Positions 46,196-56,714 of a stretch of DNA of 64,000 nucleotides are shown piece after piece. Position 1 is the stretch's first letter. Every line of letters begins with the position of its first letter. Under the pieces are notes generated by a model, which was given only the letters and a program-made list of their open reading frames with translations, searched no databases and was not told the origin of the DNA. Both the position numbers and the translations under genes were made by a program. Origin of the DNA: Megasphaera_A sueciensis (GTDB lineage: Bacteria; Bacillota; Negativicutes; Veillonellales; Megasphaeraceae); assembly GCF_050219315.1 (NCBI RefSeq), contig NZ_CP116939.1, positions 868,001 to 932,000 of the forward strand, in the 5' to 3' direction.

Positions 46196-48565
46196 ATACA
46201 CAACTGCCTATACGGCAGATAACGGGTAAGCGTTGGGGATTAAATGGCATCGGATTTTCTAAACTGCCTATACGGCAGATAACTTCACAGAACCGATCAG
46301 CAACAACCTGTTCAATTTCTAAACTGCCTATACGGCAGATAACGTGATTTTAATCCGTTGAAAGGTTTGTTAGGATTTCTAAACTGCCTATACGGCAGAT
46401 AACGTACAGTAGCATCATTACCTTGGAAGTCTTCATTTCTAAACTGCCTATACGGCAGATAACATAGGTTGTCGTCTTGAACGTTCCCGCCAATGTTTCT
46501 AAACTGCCTATACGGCAGATAACTGTGGGCGGTATTAATAAAGATACTGGTAAATTTTCTAAACTGCCTATACGGCAGATAACCGAAAAACACAGCATTA
46601 GCAACCCACGTAGGATTTCTAAACTGCCTATACGGCAGATAACTTAAGCGCCAAGCGGTCATAGGATGATAACAATTTCTAAACTGCCTATACGGCAGAT
46701 AACTTTTAAAGAAGAGTATGGTGGTGTATCTTTATTTTCTAAACTGCCTATACGGCAGATAACCACTTTTGTATTGTTGTGTGTACTTTTGTATCTTTCT
46801 AAACTGCCTATACGGCAGATAACCTATCCCGCGTCCATAATGAATTTCTAAAACATTTCTAAACTGCCTATACGGCAGATAACAGATTGTTACCCAGATA
46901 TTGAATATTCTTGCATTTCTAAACTGCCTATACGGCAGATAACGAACAACGGCGCCAACGACATGGGGAGCAGTATTTCTAAACTGCCTATACGGCAGAT
47001 AACATTCGTTCTATCTTTGCTAACGTTTGCCACATTTTCTAAACTGCCTATACGGCAGATAACGGCAGCGTGATATGTGGGCTGTTCTTGCGATTTTTCT
47101 AAACTGCCTATACGGCAGATAACTTGGATGGATAGAGTTTCTGGTCATTCTGCTTTTTCTAAACTGCCTATACGGCAGATAACACTGAATAGCATGACAA
47201 ACAAATTTTGGTTGATTTCTAAACTGCCTATACGGCAGATAACACTTAAAGGAATGCGTGGAAGAAATAACAGATTTTCTAAACTGCCTATACGGCAGAT
47301 AACTTCTGTCCCGGGTTTAGTTGACCATTTTTAAGTTTCTAAACTGCCTATACGGCAGATAACTTGGTCTCGTAGAACTCGTTTTGACTTCTATTTTTCT
47401 AAACTGCCTATACGGCAGATAACATCAAAAAATCCGGATAAAGAAAAGGATGATTTTTCTAAACTGCCTATACGGCAGATAACACGTAGTTGCATACGCA
47501 GAAAGGTTACCCTGTTTTCTAAACTGCCTATACGGCAGATAACTTCATAATTAACCTCCTAACAATCCCTTTAGATTTCTAAACTGCCTATACGGCAGAT
47601 AACATGCATAAGCGATAATGGTTTATTTGCTCAGTTTTCTAAACTGCCTATACGGCAGATAACGCGTATGCAGGACTCATATAAAATAAAACAGTTTTCT
47701 AAACTGCCTATACGGCAGATAACTATATGAATATGTTATCGTTGTTCAGCGGTGTGTTTCTAAACTGCCTATACGGCAGATAACCGGTGCGGGAAGGGGT
47801 GAAATGCATATGAAATTTTCTAAACTGCCTATACGGCAGATAACAAGAAGAAATGGCCACCAAGCTAGGATATAGTTTTCTAAACTGCCTATACGGCAGA
47901 TAACTTCAGATGTCGGCGCGCCACATAAAAGGGAAATTTCTAAACTGCCTATACGGCAGATAACAGGCGTCGGCCAATTCTTTTCATTCTTTATCTTTTC
48001 TAAACTGCCTATACGGCAGATAACGCCGAATGGGCGGAGACAGACGAAACATTTCCTTTCTAAACTGCCTATACGGCAGATAACTGATTGGGTTGAAATT
48101 CTTATGGGATTGTCGATTTCTAAACTGCCTATACGGCAGATAACACGATTCTTAGAATTTGAATCATTGTTTTTTTTTTTCTAAACTGCCTATACGGCAG
48201 ATAACTTCCTTAGACGGTAGCGTAGAGCCACTCGGATTTTCTAAACTGCCTATACGGCAGATAACCAGTCGGACAAATGCCGGAAAAGAATCATCAATTT
48301 CTAAACTGCCTATACGGCAGATAACTAATGCAATGATTCCTTCTAGTCTCATCGTCATTTCTAAACTGCCTATACGGCAGATAACACCTTGAGAAATACT
48401 TTAAGAATTTTTATTAATTTCTAAACTGCCTATACGGCAGATAACCCTAGCAAATTCCTTCTGATACTGGTGTAATATTTCTAAACTGCCTATACGGCAG
48501 ATAACGTCTATCATTCTTATCCCTCCCGTATGACATATTTCTAAACTGCCTATACGGCAGATAAC
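46196..48565 (-). CRISPR. Type I-F CRISPR array, 40 repeats and 39 spacers
   Basis: 28-bp repeats with the palindromic core CTGCCGTATAGGCAG, as in type I-F (GTTATCTGCC... in crRNA sense), on the minus strand. Spacers are 32 nt, except two of 33 nt (47724-47756 and 48145-48177). All repeats read alike except the leader-distal one at 46196-46223, whose last six bases (crRNA sense) have changed. The leader lies at 48566-48695. Spacer 48145-48177 ends in a long T run. No spacer was seen to match the rest of the window. Confidence 0.98.
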
Positions 48566-48695
48566 AGTAAAACAAACTAAAAAATAATAGGCCTACACTA
48601 TACGCAATCAAATTTTGACAAAAAAACCAAAAATTTCAATACATACTAGAAACCCCTATTTTATGCTGTTTTTCTTCTACATAAAATTTTTTGGG
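48566..48695 (-). promoter_or_regulatory. CRISPR leader and array promoter
   Basis: A 130-bp AT-rich gap between cas6f and the first repeat. On the minus strand a TATAGT -10 (48598-48603) lies about 25-30 bases before the first repeat; T-rich -35 candidates stand upstream. New spacers would be added at this end. Confidence 0.65.
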
Positions 48696-49271
48696 TCAAA
48701 ACTCGGGAACTGTTGAATCCTTACTTAAACCATAAGATCCAAATCCACAATTTACTTCTTTATCCACTATTTTTTTACATATAAACATACTAAATTTATT
48801 TTGATTTGTTATACTCTTCATATGGATATACGGAAAATGAATTGTAGTATTATTACAATTCATAATTGAAAAAGCCTGCCCATAAGATACTTCTTCATGT
48901 CTTTTAGCATACCTCTTTGCCTTTTGTTTTAATGAGTTATCTGGTTGATATCTGCTATATATGGCAAACCCATGTATTCTGGATTCTGGAACTTTCCTTA
49001 TACTTGTAATATGAACATAGTCACGCAATCTCCATAATATTGTTTCCACACTTAAAACTTCCAGATTTTCTTTTTCTTCTGCAAAAATCCTAAGTTTTCT
49101 TCCCAAACCATTATACTGATATTCTGGAAACGATACTGCAAATTCCAAAGAATCATTTTTGTTTTTCTGTTCTGCAATGGCAATATGTATTTGCGTAAAA
49201 ACTTTTGTCCAAATAAAATTTACTGGAATTTCAACAGCAGGAATCAACGTTATCTCCAGATAATAGCGCAT
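48696..49271 (-). CDS. cas6f: CRISPR endoribonuclease Cas6f (Csy4)
   Basis: 191 residues from the ATG at 49271, preceded by AAAGGA. His29 lies in the same place as the catalytic His29 of the Pseudomonas protein (F-T-Q-I-H-I-A-I), and the arginine-rich helix (K-Q-K-A-K-R-Y-A-K-R-H, about 113-123) fits the repeat hairpin-binding helix. It cuts the pre-crRNA within each repeat and stays on the 3' hairpin. It starts 4 nt after csy3. Confidence 0.92.
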   Translation of the reverse strand: MRYYLEITLIPAVEIPVNFIWTKVFTQIHIAIAEQKNKNDSLEFAVSFPEYQYNGLGRKLRIFAEEKENLEVLSVETILWRLRDYVHITSIRKVPESRIHGFAIYSRYQPDNSLKQKAKRYAKRHEEVSYGQAFSIMNCNNTTIHFPYIHMKSITNQNKFSMFICKKIVDKEVNCGFGSYGLSKDSTVPEF

Positions 49272-49275
49272 TTTT

Positions 49276-50298
49276 TTATTCCTTTCCACTTTGTCCAAAT
49301 ACACCACCCCGCACAAGTACTGCCATTACATAATTTTCTTCGTTTTCGTCAGCCAGTTTTTCCCCTAGTGAGTACTTATCAAATAAAGTATAAAAATCTT
49401 TCTTATCTTTAGGCGTACGATACGCTTTCCCTAAGTTAGTAACCGCGCCATAAGGTTCAATGGCAATGGGCCCCAGTTTTGCACTATCATACTCCGGATA
49501 CCACGTATCGATAGTTCGCAATGCATTACTAAGTTTCTGTGAATGCATGGCTGCCGTATGATTGACTTGATACAACACTTTACTTTTCTTCCCTTTTCCT
49601 TTATCTAAAATCAATTCTTCACTAGGATATACCTCTTGTCCCTTTCCAAGTAGTGCATATGTTTCTACTTCAATGAACAAATACTCACGTCGTCCACAGA
49701 ATGCATCGGCTATCAAATCGCCAAGTTCTTCCACTTCCGGATATTTTTCATCAAAATTTTTCAGCGTATAATCATAGGCATTAAAAACCCATTTTTTATT
49801 ATCTAATTTTTCAGTTACAACAACTTCAATTTTTTCAGCTCCTACACGATTTCTCCAAAGAAAACGTGCATTAGCAATATTCAGTGCATAGCGTCTGGCT
49901 AATTCTTTAAATCCATTTTCTCCAATGTAATTTTTTCCCATTTCTTCAATTTTTTTATAATGTTCCTCACTGTTACACGCTGAAGGATATTGCACTCCCG
50001 ATAATATCTTCAAAGTAAACTCGAGTTTCAGGGTATTCTGGTCCAAATTTAGAGAAGCACTATCTACTGTCTGAAGATTAGCTTTTTCAACTTCTGCATT
50101 AAGTTTTACCGGATCATCTTTAACCGCCCCTTTAAGTCGATTAGAAATTGTCCCCCGTACAGATTTTTCCACTAAGCTGAGAGGAATCGCCTGTACATCT
50201 CTTTTATCCCAAATAGTTCCATACATAAATCCATCAGATGCTACCATTTTCTTTTCAAATGCCAATACAGATGCCATTCTTGAATCTTGTTTTGCCAT
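49276..50298 (-). CDS. csy3: Cascade backbone subunit Cas7f (Csy3)
   Basis: 340 residues, full length. Near the N-terminus L-A-F-E-K-K-M-V-A-S-D-G-F-M-Y-G and the central S-A-S-L-N-L-D-Q-N-T-L-K-L-E-F match Csy3, with F-C-G-R-R-E-Y-L-F-I-E-V-E further on. Six copies cover the spacer in the Csy complex. AGGAGGAATTGAC upstream of the ATG. Confidence 0.93.
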   Translation of the reverse strand: MAKQDSRMASVLAFEKKMVASDGFMYGTIWDKRDVQAIPLSLVEKSVRGTISNRLKGAVKDDPVKLNAEVEKANLQTVDSASLNLDQNTLKLEFTLKILSGVQYPSACNSEEHYKKIEEMGKNYIGENGFKELARRYALNIANARFLWRNRVGAEKIEVVVTEKLDNKKWVFNAYDYTLKNFDEKYPEVEELGDLIADAFCGRREYLFIEVETYALLGKGQEVYPSEELILDKGKGKKSKVLYQVNHTAAMHSQKLSNALRTIDTWYPEYDSAKLGPIAIEPYGAVTNLGKAYRTPKDKKDFYTLFDKYSLGEKLADENEENYVMAVLVRGGVFGQSGKE

Positions 50299-50322
50299 GT
50301 CAATTCCTCCTAATGTAATCAG

Positions 50323-51213
50323 TTATTGTTGATTTTTACATATATACATAGTATTGGTTTCATCATAGTTATAATGCCACATAATCTCTTCTATATTCTC
50401 AAAACGATGTGCCATTTTAAATTCTCCTACAGTAACCACATTTTCAACAAAACGGTGTCTCTTTGTTGCATCCCGCTGTTCTGAAACTATTCCTAATGGA
50501 GATATTCCTTTAAATCCAATGGATATTGGTACTAACCATCCCGAACATGTCTTTTCATGTTTCCAGCCACTTACAATGCCTTCTGCATCTATCTCGGCCA
50601 TATGATGTATTTTTAATACATCGAGCAGTGCATCCAACCGATCTGTACCATTTTCTGATTCTTTTAACATCAAGTCACTTCGTTCAATGATAACGTATCC
50701 AGGCATTAGCTTAAAAAGCACCTTTTTCATAGCCTGCAATTGATTTTCATCTACATATATCATTTGCGCTTTTTCAAACCCCATAATATCACCGGAAGCC
50801 ATTTTCATAGATGGTACTTGTTGCTGTACTGCCTTTAGAAAAACTTTGTCATTATCTCCATTGACTCCTTGTACTTCAATTAACAGAGATACCACTACAT
50901 GAACACGCGCTTCTTCGATAAATGGCGGACGTTCAAAATCTGCGCCTTTTTTTCTAAGCGGATTCGCTGTAGCTATAATAGATTTTTTATAGTCTCCCAT
51001 TCCTTTATATACCTGCAAATTGCATTCATGGCAGACTACCGCTGTTTTTACTAATTTCAAATCAGAAAACCCATCTTGTTTTGCAATTTTTCGCTGCAAT
51101 GCATGAACAGCTCCCAGCCACGCCGTCATAGCAGGAAAACCAATGGTATATGTACTGCTCATAGCATTGGCATTGTGAATGCTAATTTTAGGTATCAACA
51201 TATATGCTTTCAT
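50323..51213 (-). CDS. csy2: Cascade subunit Cas5f (Csy2)
   Basis: 296 residues. The start M-L-I-P-K-I-S-I-H-N-A-N-A-M-S-S-T-Y-T-I-G-F-P-A matches Csy2, which caps the crRNA 5' handle together with Csy1. G-W-K-H-E-K-T-C-S-G-W-L-V-P and the F-K-G-I-S-P-L-G stretch are also conserved. Its ATG overlaps the end of csy1 (ATGA), so translation of the two is coupled. Confidence 0.93.
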   Translation of the reverse strand: MKAYMLIPKISIHNANAMSSTYTIGFPAMTAWLGAVHALQRKIAKQDGFSDLKLVKTAVVCHECNLQVYKGMGDYKKSIIATANPLRKKGADFERPPFIEEARVHVVVSLLIEVQGVNGDNDKVFLKAVQQQVPSMKMASGDIMGFEKAQMIYVDENQLQAMKKVLFKLMPGYVIIERSDLMLKESENGTDRLDALLDVLKIHHMAEIDAEGIVSGWKHEKTCSGWLVPISIGFKGISPLGIVSEQRDATKRHRFVENVVTVGEFKMAHRFENIEEIMWHYNYDETNTMYICKNQQ

Positions 51214-52386
51214 GTTCGGAATATCACCTCATCTTCCAGTACCTTATATAATCTTTCTTGAAAGAACACTAATTCTGCATCACCTAAAAGAATACGATTT
51301 TTCTTCATAATTTGTTCATACGTACGAATACACCATCTGCCAAATTGTTTGCTAACGTCTTTGATCCATACTTTATTTTCTCTGACATTCGCATATTGAT
51401 TATCCAACCATATTTTTTGCGATAATGGTAATTTCCTGAATAAATCATCCTGACTCCACCCATCTCCTTCATTCCGGACTTGATAACTGACAGTCAACAC
51501 CCTATCAACAATATCATCAATCGTATCTGTCATCATATTTCGTATTTCCCGATTATTTTTATCAATTCTCATGACTCGATCTAATTTGCGAAACTGATGA
51601 ACATACATACTATAACGTAAGGTTTCACCGAAAAAATCAACTCTCGGTAAGCGGAGCCGTTTTTGTTTCAATGTAGGGGGAAGCGAGGATAATAAGTATG
51701 TCTTCCCCCCCCTTTTTAGCATTTAAAGCACTAATATTTTGCGGTTTTGTCCCTCCAAAACCAATAGCCGTAATATCGGTAATCTCGTAGCATTCATGTC
51801 CATATAAGGGATCTTTCTTGTCAGAACATTGCCATTTATAATGATTCATTCTATCAATCTTATCTTTCAATGTTTCCAGCAAACTGGAGGCAGGCAATAC
51901 AGATAACAAATGGTATGTTTCTTTCGATACAGGAAAAAATACTTGTTTTAATCTGCCGTCAGTGCAATCAAGATTCCGTTCTTTACTGATTTTTTCAATT
52001 GCATCCTGTATAGGGATGAATTCTATACCTAACATTTCAAATTCTTTTTTAATAAAATCTGTATGTTGCTGTATATGTTCTAAAACAGTCTTTTTATCTT
52101 CCAGCAATAACAACAGAAAATTAGCGGTTCCAATATATTGAGCCGGAGTCAGGATATCGGTACTGCAATGAGTACCTGCGGTCGTTACATAGGGAATAGA
52201 TAGCTCATTTTCTTGATCCAATAAAGATACTTTAGATATAATATCTGGATGTGTAAATTTTCCAACATGCGTTGCCAACAGGCAGTTAGGGATATGTGAT
52301 ACCGTATTTTTCAACCATTCATTTACTGTTTTATTCTTCTTCTCCGCAGATTCTTGCACATACTGCATTAAAATTCCCAAAATCAT
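51210..52386 (-). pseudogene. csy1: Cas8f (Csy1), frameshifted at a G8 tract
   Basis: The N-terminal 249-residue part runs to ...G-F-G-G-T-K-P-Q-N-I-S-A-L-N-A-K-K-G-G and then leaves the family; the next frame continues with G-G-K-T-Y-L-L-S-S-L-P-P, the normal Csy1 sequence, to 51210. The switch occurs at A5G8 on the coding strand (C8 at 51705-51712). Removing one G gives one continuous protein of about 391 residues, in the size range of the family. Csy1 is the large subunit that reads the PAM. As written the complex would lack it. Sequencing error, phase variation or polymerase slippage are all possible. Confidence 0.9.
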
Positions 52387-52398
52387 CCCTCCATCTTC

Positions 52399-55300
52399 TC
52401 ATTCACTATTTTCCTCTTTAAATAACCCTAATTGATCTGAATACTGCCATTTTATATTTTTTCCTTTAGGGTCGGGTATTGTTAATTCACCAAACCGTAA
52501 AGACATATACTTCATAATCACTTCAAACGGTCTTTCATCTTCTGGCTTAACTTGTTTTTTTAAAGAAGAAATATAGTCACGTACAATCCAGAGCCTTTCA
52601 CCCATTTCGTTTGTAATTTTTTTATACGCATGTATTCCAAAAAAATCGGTTCTTTTAACACACTCCTCTGCTGTATATTCACAAAAATCTATTGTACCTT
52701 CATCATAACAGGCATATAATTTTATATCTTCTGCATAACTTTCCCGAAATCGGTTAAAACACTGTGGTAAAGCCGTCAACCACCAATACTCTTGTATCCA
52801 TCCATGCAAGCACTGCGGTCCCTGTTCGGTGGTACTATTAAAATCTTGCATCACACTATGTTCCAAATCGATCAGCTTATGCTGCGGATCTAATCGAGAA
52901 GCTTTTTTAATACGCAGCACTGCATCAATTCGCTTTTCCAAACTCACTTCATCCACAATATCTTTCAAATTGTGACTTGCAAGATAATATTTTCCTTGTT
53001 CATAACCGGGACAATTAAACGCCTGTTTTTTTCCTTGTAATCCTTTAATATTATATTGCATGATAGCCATATTATAGGTGTTAACTGCATGGTTAATTTT
53101 ACGATGCCGCAATATCCGCCCTGCCAGTTGAATAATAGAACGATAAGAAGAAGGTTCTACTAACGCCCAGTCAAAATCATGATCTCTGCCGATTTCCTCA
53201 ACAGGAGTGGCTACAACAAAGAAAATAACATTATCTCCTTTTGCAGCATCAATATGCTTCCGAATAACAGGATCCGTAAAATCAACAGGCACTGCACTCT
53301 CATATTTTCTTTTTAGGACTGCATCTAAGTATTGTTCCTGTTCGTGACGGAGAAGTAGTATTTGCCTGCTGTGATAGGTCATCATATGTATCGCGTACCC
53401 ATCAGTCCATGTACATCGCATAAAATATAAACTTAATGCCACACAAGGTTGAATATTTGCCACACGCACAACACCAAAAGAAATCTTTTTCCCCGTTTGT
53501 TTATCGACTACATAATTTGCATCGTGTAGTTTTTCTATCGTCGACCGAATCGTATCAAAATAAGTTTCTTTCAGAGATAGGCTGTTCTTATTGCTTTTAG
53601 CATCCATATCCTCACTAAGCATACACTCAACAATATATCCTTTTCTTCTTACTGGTTCTCGTTCCAGACATTTTATTCTTTTTTCAATAAAACCATTATG
53701 CAGTTTTTGATATGCTTCAGGATTTCTGCCCTTTATATTATCTATTTTGCTCTTAAATTCATCACAAAGAATAACATTACAACTTTTGGGTTCAATAAAA
53801 AAACTATTATAACACGCAAGTCCTTCTACATATGCCCGATACATGCCTTCGGCTAAATCAGGAGGGATCGTTGCAGAAGACAGAACAGCATTTCGTCCAA
53901 ACATCCCCGCCAAATGAACCAGCCGTGCAATAGCGATTAAATCCTTTTTATCAAAATCATCAATTTCATCAATAACCAAATCAGATGACATTAATCGTAA
54001 AAAGGGTAATATGTACCTGCCCCCGCGTGTGGTTTCAGTGGCACCCATCATGTGATCTATTGTTGCAACAAGAACCGGTTTATATAAAAAAGCCTTATTT
54101 TTCGATACGTTACCATTTTTCCCATTAAAAAATATATCCAAAAAAGCCGTCTGATTATCACTACAGGTATCTATATAATCCAAATCTTCAGCTAATAATT
54201 CCTCTATCACACCACTTATAGAAGGTTCCTCGTGCTTTTCTTGTTCATGCAATTCTTTAATGGCACTGGAACCTATTAATACTGCTAATTCACTTGCATC
54301 GAGTCCAATCCGTTCTCTATATTCATCTCCCGTCTGCAATGTAAGTGTCCTGAGTCCCAAAGCTAAAATATACCGCAGTGATTTTTCATCATCAGATATA
54401 GCCTGCATGATTTTGGCATTGGCAATCGTTTTTCCACATCCTGTACTCGCCATATTTACAATAAAATAGGCTTGATTATTTTCATGATCCTTTCGGAAGA
54501 CTTTTATTTTTTCTACAACATGATCCTGCCATCGAAACTGTATCGGTCCTTTTTTCTTAAGAAATTTTACATCATATGCTTTTTCCATATTGTTATAAAA
54601 CACGGGAAGTTGATGTGCTATTTTTAATGCCTGATGAGATACGTTTACCAAATGTTCTTCTAGATACTGTTTAACTCCATTCTGATCGGTATTAGCCCAT
54701 AATTCATTTTTAGCCCACTGACTTATTTTCTTGCTATCTGTTACTTTTGGCAAAGAGGAAGAGTAGTGATCTCCTAACATCAAGCATAATCTTGCATACC
54801 CCAAAACCAGCCGAAACGATTTTTTAAATTCGGGTTCTGCCATTATATCTATTATAATTTGCTGCTGAGATAACAGACGTTCTGACCATTTTTTTATATT
54901 TTTTAACCAAACTGCCGCATTGCCAAATAAAATTCCTCTATGAAAAGTAAAGCATAAATCCCATTTTGCATCTTCTTTTTCAATATGTGTATTTTCATAG
55001 CCCCATGACGCATCTATACTATGAAGCATTTCCCAAAAGGTTTCTTTTGACGTATTTTCATATTTATTTTTTTCTATATTGGGAACTCGATGATGAGAAA
55101 GAATCAACCAAACAAGAACGCTGGCTATCGGCGGCAACGAAATTAACTTTCCTATTGAATCTTCCCCACTATGCTGTGCTGCAATACTTTCAATTTGAGG
55201 AATATCCAATGTATTTTCTGCAAATAACTCCAGCCATCTACTATCAGTATCTAATACGCCGGAATATATAACTAAAGCTTCCATTAATTTACAAGATATC

Positions 55301-55749
55301 CATTCATGTCGAAATGGATCTGCTTCAAAACTTTTATTTCTTAGTTTTTGCTGGAATAAATCACTGCTTTTCCCCCAATCATGGAGTAGTCCTGCCACTG
55401 CCGCCAACGATTTTATAACCGGCAAATACCGCCATCCATTCTCCCATTCACCATGAGTAATATTTTTTAGCGTCGAATTAACCGGAACAATACCTTCCTC
55501 ATTAAATTTATCCCGATTTCCCACGATCCAAACCAATTCACTTCTGCTGCGAGATCGAATCCAATGACAGGAAACAGCCATACTTTTTGTCGCATTTTTA
55601 CGTAACAGCGTCTTAACAGTAAGTAATCCCTCTGCAGTTATTACTGTTTTCCATGTATCATTTCCAATGCGGTCTGCAAAACTATCCAAAATTCGTCTGA
55701 CTGTATATAATGTTTTTTTTTCACTTCTGCTGGTAAATATAACCATCAT
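52399..55749 (-). CDS. cas3: Cas2-Cas3 fusion nuclease-helicase (type I-F)
   Basis: 1,116 residues. Cas2-like domain at 1-95 (V-I-F-T-S-R-S-E-K-K), HD nuclease with H123-D124 (L-L-H-D-W-G-K-S), Walker A ending at K440 (A-S-T-G-C-G-K-T), D-E-I-D box at 594-597, and the SF2 C-terminal part with L-A-G-R-I-L-R-H. It takes part in spacer capture with Cas1 and degrades bound target DNA. Start ATG follows AAGGTGATGCC. Full length and without visible damage. Confidence 0.94.
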   Translation of the reverse strand: MMVIFTSRSEKKTLYTVRRILDSFADRIGNDTWKTVITAEGLLTVKTLLRKNATKSMAVSCHWIRSRSRSELVWIVGNRDKFNEEGIVPVNSTLKNITHGEWENGWRYLPVIKSLAAVAGLLHDWGKSSDLFQQKLRNKSFEADPFRHEWISCKLMEALVIYSGVLDTDSRWLELFAENTLDIPQIESIAAQHSGEDSIGKLISLPPIASVLVWLILSHHRVPNIEKNKYENTSKETFWEMLHSIDASWGYENTHIEKEDAKWDLCFTFHRGILFGNAAVWLKNIKKWSERLLSQQQIIIDIMAEPEFKKSFRLVLGYARLCLMLGDHYSSSLPKVTDSKKISQWAKNELWANTDQNGVKQYLEEHLVNVSHQALKIAHQLPVFYNNMEKAYDVKFLKKKGPIQFRWQDHVVEKIKVFRKDHENNQAYFIVNMASTGCGKTIANAKIMQAISDDEKSLRYILALGLRTLTLQTGDEYRERIGLDASELAVLIGSSAIKELHEQEKHEEPSISGVIEELLAEDLDYIDTCSDNQTAFLDIFFNGKNGNVSKNKAFLYKPVLVATIDHMMGATETTRGGRYILPFLRLMSSDLVIDEIDDFDKKDLIAIARLVHLAGMFGRNAVLSSATIPPDLAEGMYRAYVEGLACYNSFFIEPKSCNVILCDEFKSKIDNIKGRNPEAYQKLHNGFIEKRIKCLEREPVRRKGYIVECMLSEDMDAKSNKNSLSLKETYFDTIRSTIEKLHDANYVVDKQTGKKISFGVVRVANIQPCVALSLYFMRCTWTDGYAIHMMTYHSRQILLLRHEQEQYLDAVLKRKYESAVPVDFTDPVIRKHIDAAKGDNVIFFVVATPVEEIGRDHDFDWALVEPSSYRSIIQLAGRILRHRKINHAVNTYNMAIMQYNIKGLQGKKQAFNCPGYEQGKYYLASHNLKDIVDEVSLEKRIDAVLRIKKASRLDPQHKLIDLEHSVMQDFNSTTEQGPQCLHGWIQEYWWLTALPQCFNRFRESYAEDIKLYACYDEGTIDFCEYTAEECVKRTDFFGIHAYKKITNEMGERLWIVRDYISSLKKQVKPEDERPFEVIMKYMSLRFGELTIPDPKGKNIKWQYSDQLGLFKEENSE

Positions 55750-55766
55750 ATGGCATCACCTTCACC

Positions 55767-56714
55767 TTAAAACAGCTGGCTGCATTGTTTTACTTCATCA
55801 AACATAAAATCCAAGGCTTTATGTTCTGTAAATTTTTGCAGACATGTTTGTCTGAATTCTTGTTCCGGCATGGCCATTCCCGCACAAATAAAAGCCCATG
55901 GCAGTACAATAGAATCTTTAATCAAATCAGCTACATCAAAAACCAACGCGCCTCTTCTTGTTTTTCCGTGCATTACCGCAAATCCATGAGGGATTCCTAA
56001 CACCCATAACGTGCTGGCCGCCAATCCATACGCCAAATAATTACCATGATTTAAAAATATATTTGCTGTATCATCCGCATCATGTTTTCTCGAGAAATTA
56101 TGCAACCCACTAACTCCAGCTGCGTATTTATATAACTTCTTTGTAAATTCAGCCTCACCCGCCAGAAGTTCTGTAACATTCCCAGCTTTTTTAATTTTCC
56201 GCTCAAATGTATGTAAGGCATTGTCTACAGCTTCATCATCATCATAGAAACCGGCTTCCTGCAATTCATTATCTTTTTCCCACGTCTTACACAAAAACTC
56301 ACATCGTTTCTTTTGGAATTCCTTCGCGACAAGCAATCGTTTCGCATCGTCAAACCAGAACGACATCCAGCCTTGTACATATTCCGTCGGTCTATATTCA
56401 CTCTGAGGATTTAACCACTCTACTTCTGTCCCCGAAAATAACGGAGTCGCTCCTCCGCCGCAAAATCCAACAAGCACACCTGCACTGGCTAACAATCGCA
56501 TAGCTGCTTGGGTAATAGATGTTCCCGTTCCCAAAAGAATAACCGTGGTATTTGCAATAGGTATATTCCAATAAAAGTTTTCTTTTTTACCGTCCGTTAA
56601 ATACACCACCCGACCGTCTTTCTGCATCACGCGGCATTTATTCAAATAATATATATTAGCACGTTTCGAGTGCAAAATGGCTTTTAAATCAGATGACGTT
56701 ATATCCTGATTCAT
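55767..56714 (-). CDS. cas1: CRISPR integrase Cas1 (type I-F)
   Basis: 315 residues from the ATG at 56714. The N-terminal beta domain is followed by the helical domain with N-H-G-N-Y-L-A-Y-G, M-H-G-K-T-R-R-G-A-L-V-F-D-V-A-D metal site His and Asp, typical of I-F Cas1. It integrates spacers with the Cas2-Cas3 fusion. First gene of the cas operon; an ATG 12 codons further up is open but less well placed. Confidence 0.93.
   Translation of the reverse strand: MNQDITSSDLKAILHSKRANIYYLNKCRVMQKDGRVVYLTDGKKENFYWNIPIANTTVILLGTGTSITQAAMRLLASAGVLVGFCGGGATPLFSGTEVEWLNPQSEYRPTEYVQGWMSFWFDDAKRLLVAKEFQKKRCEFLCKTWEKDNELQEAGFYDDDEAVDNALHTFERKIKKAGNVTELLAGEAEFTKKLYKYAAGVSGLHNFSRKHDADDTANIFLNHGNYLAYGLAASTLWVLGIPHGFAVMHGKTRRGALVFDVADLIKDSIVLPWAFICAGMAMPEQEFRQTCLQKFTEHKALDFMFDEVKQCSQLF

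Noticed and set aside
46312..46662. Open frames made of YLPYRQFRN or SKLPIRQIT repeats on both strands (46.3-48.4 kb)
   Set aside because: They are read-through of the CRISPR repeats with 60-bp period, which is divisible by three; no ribosome site and no conserved spacer part.
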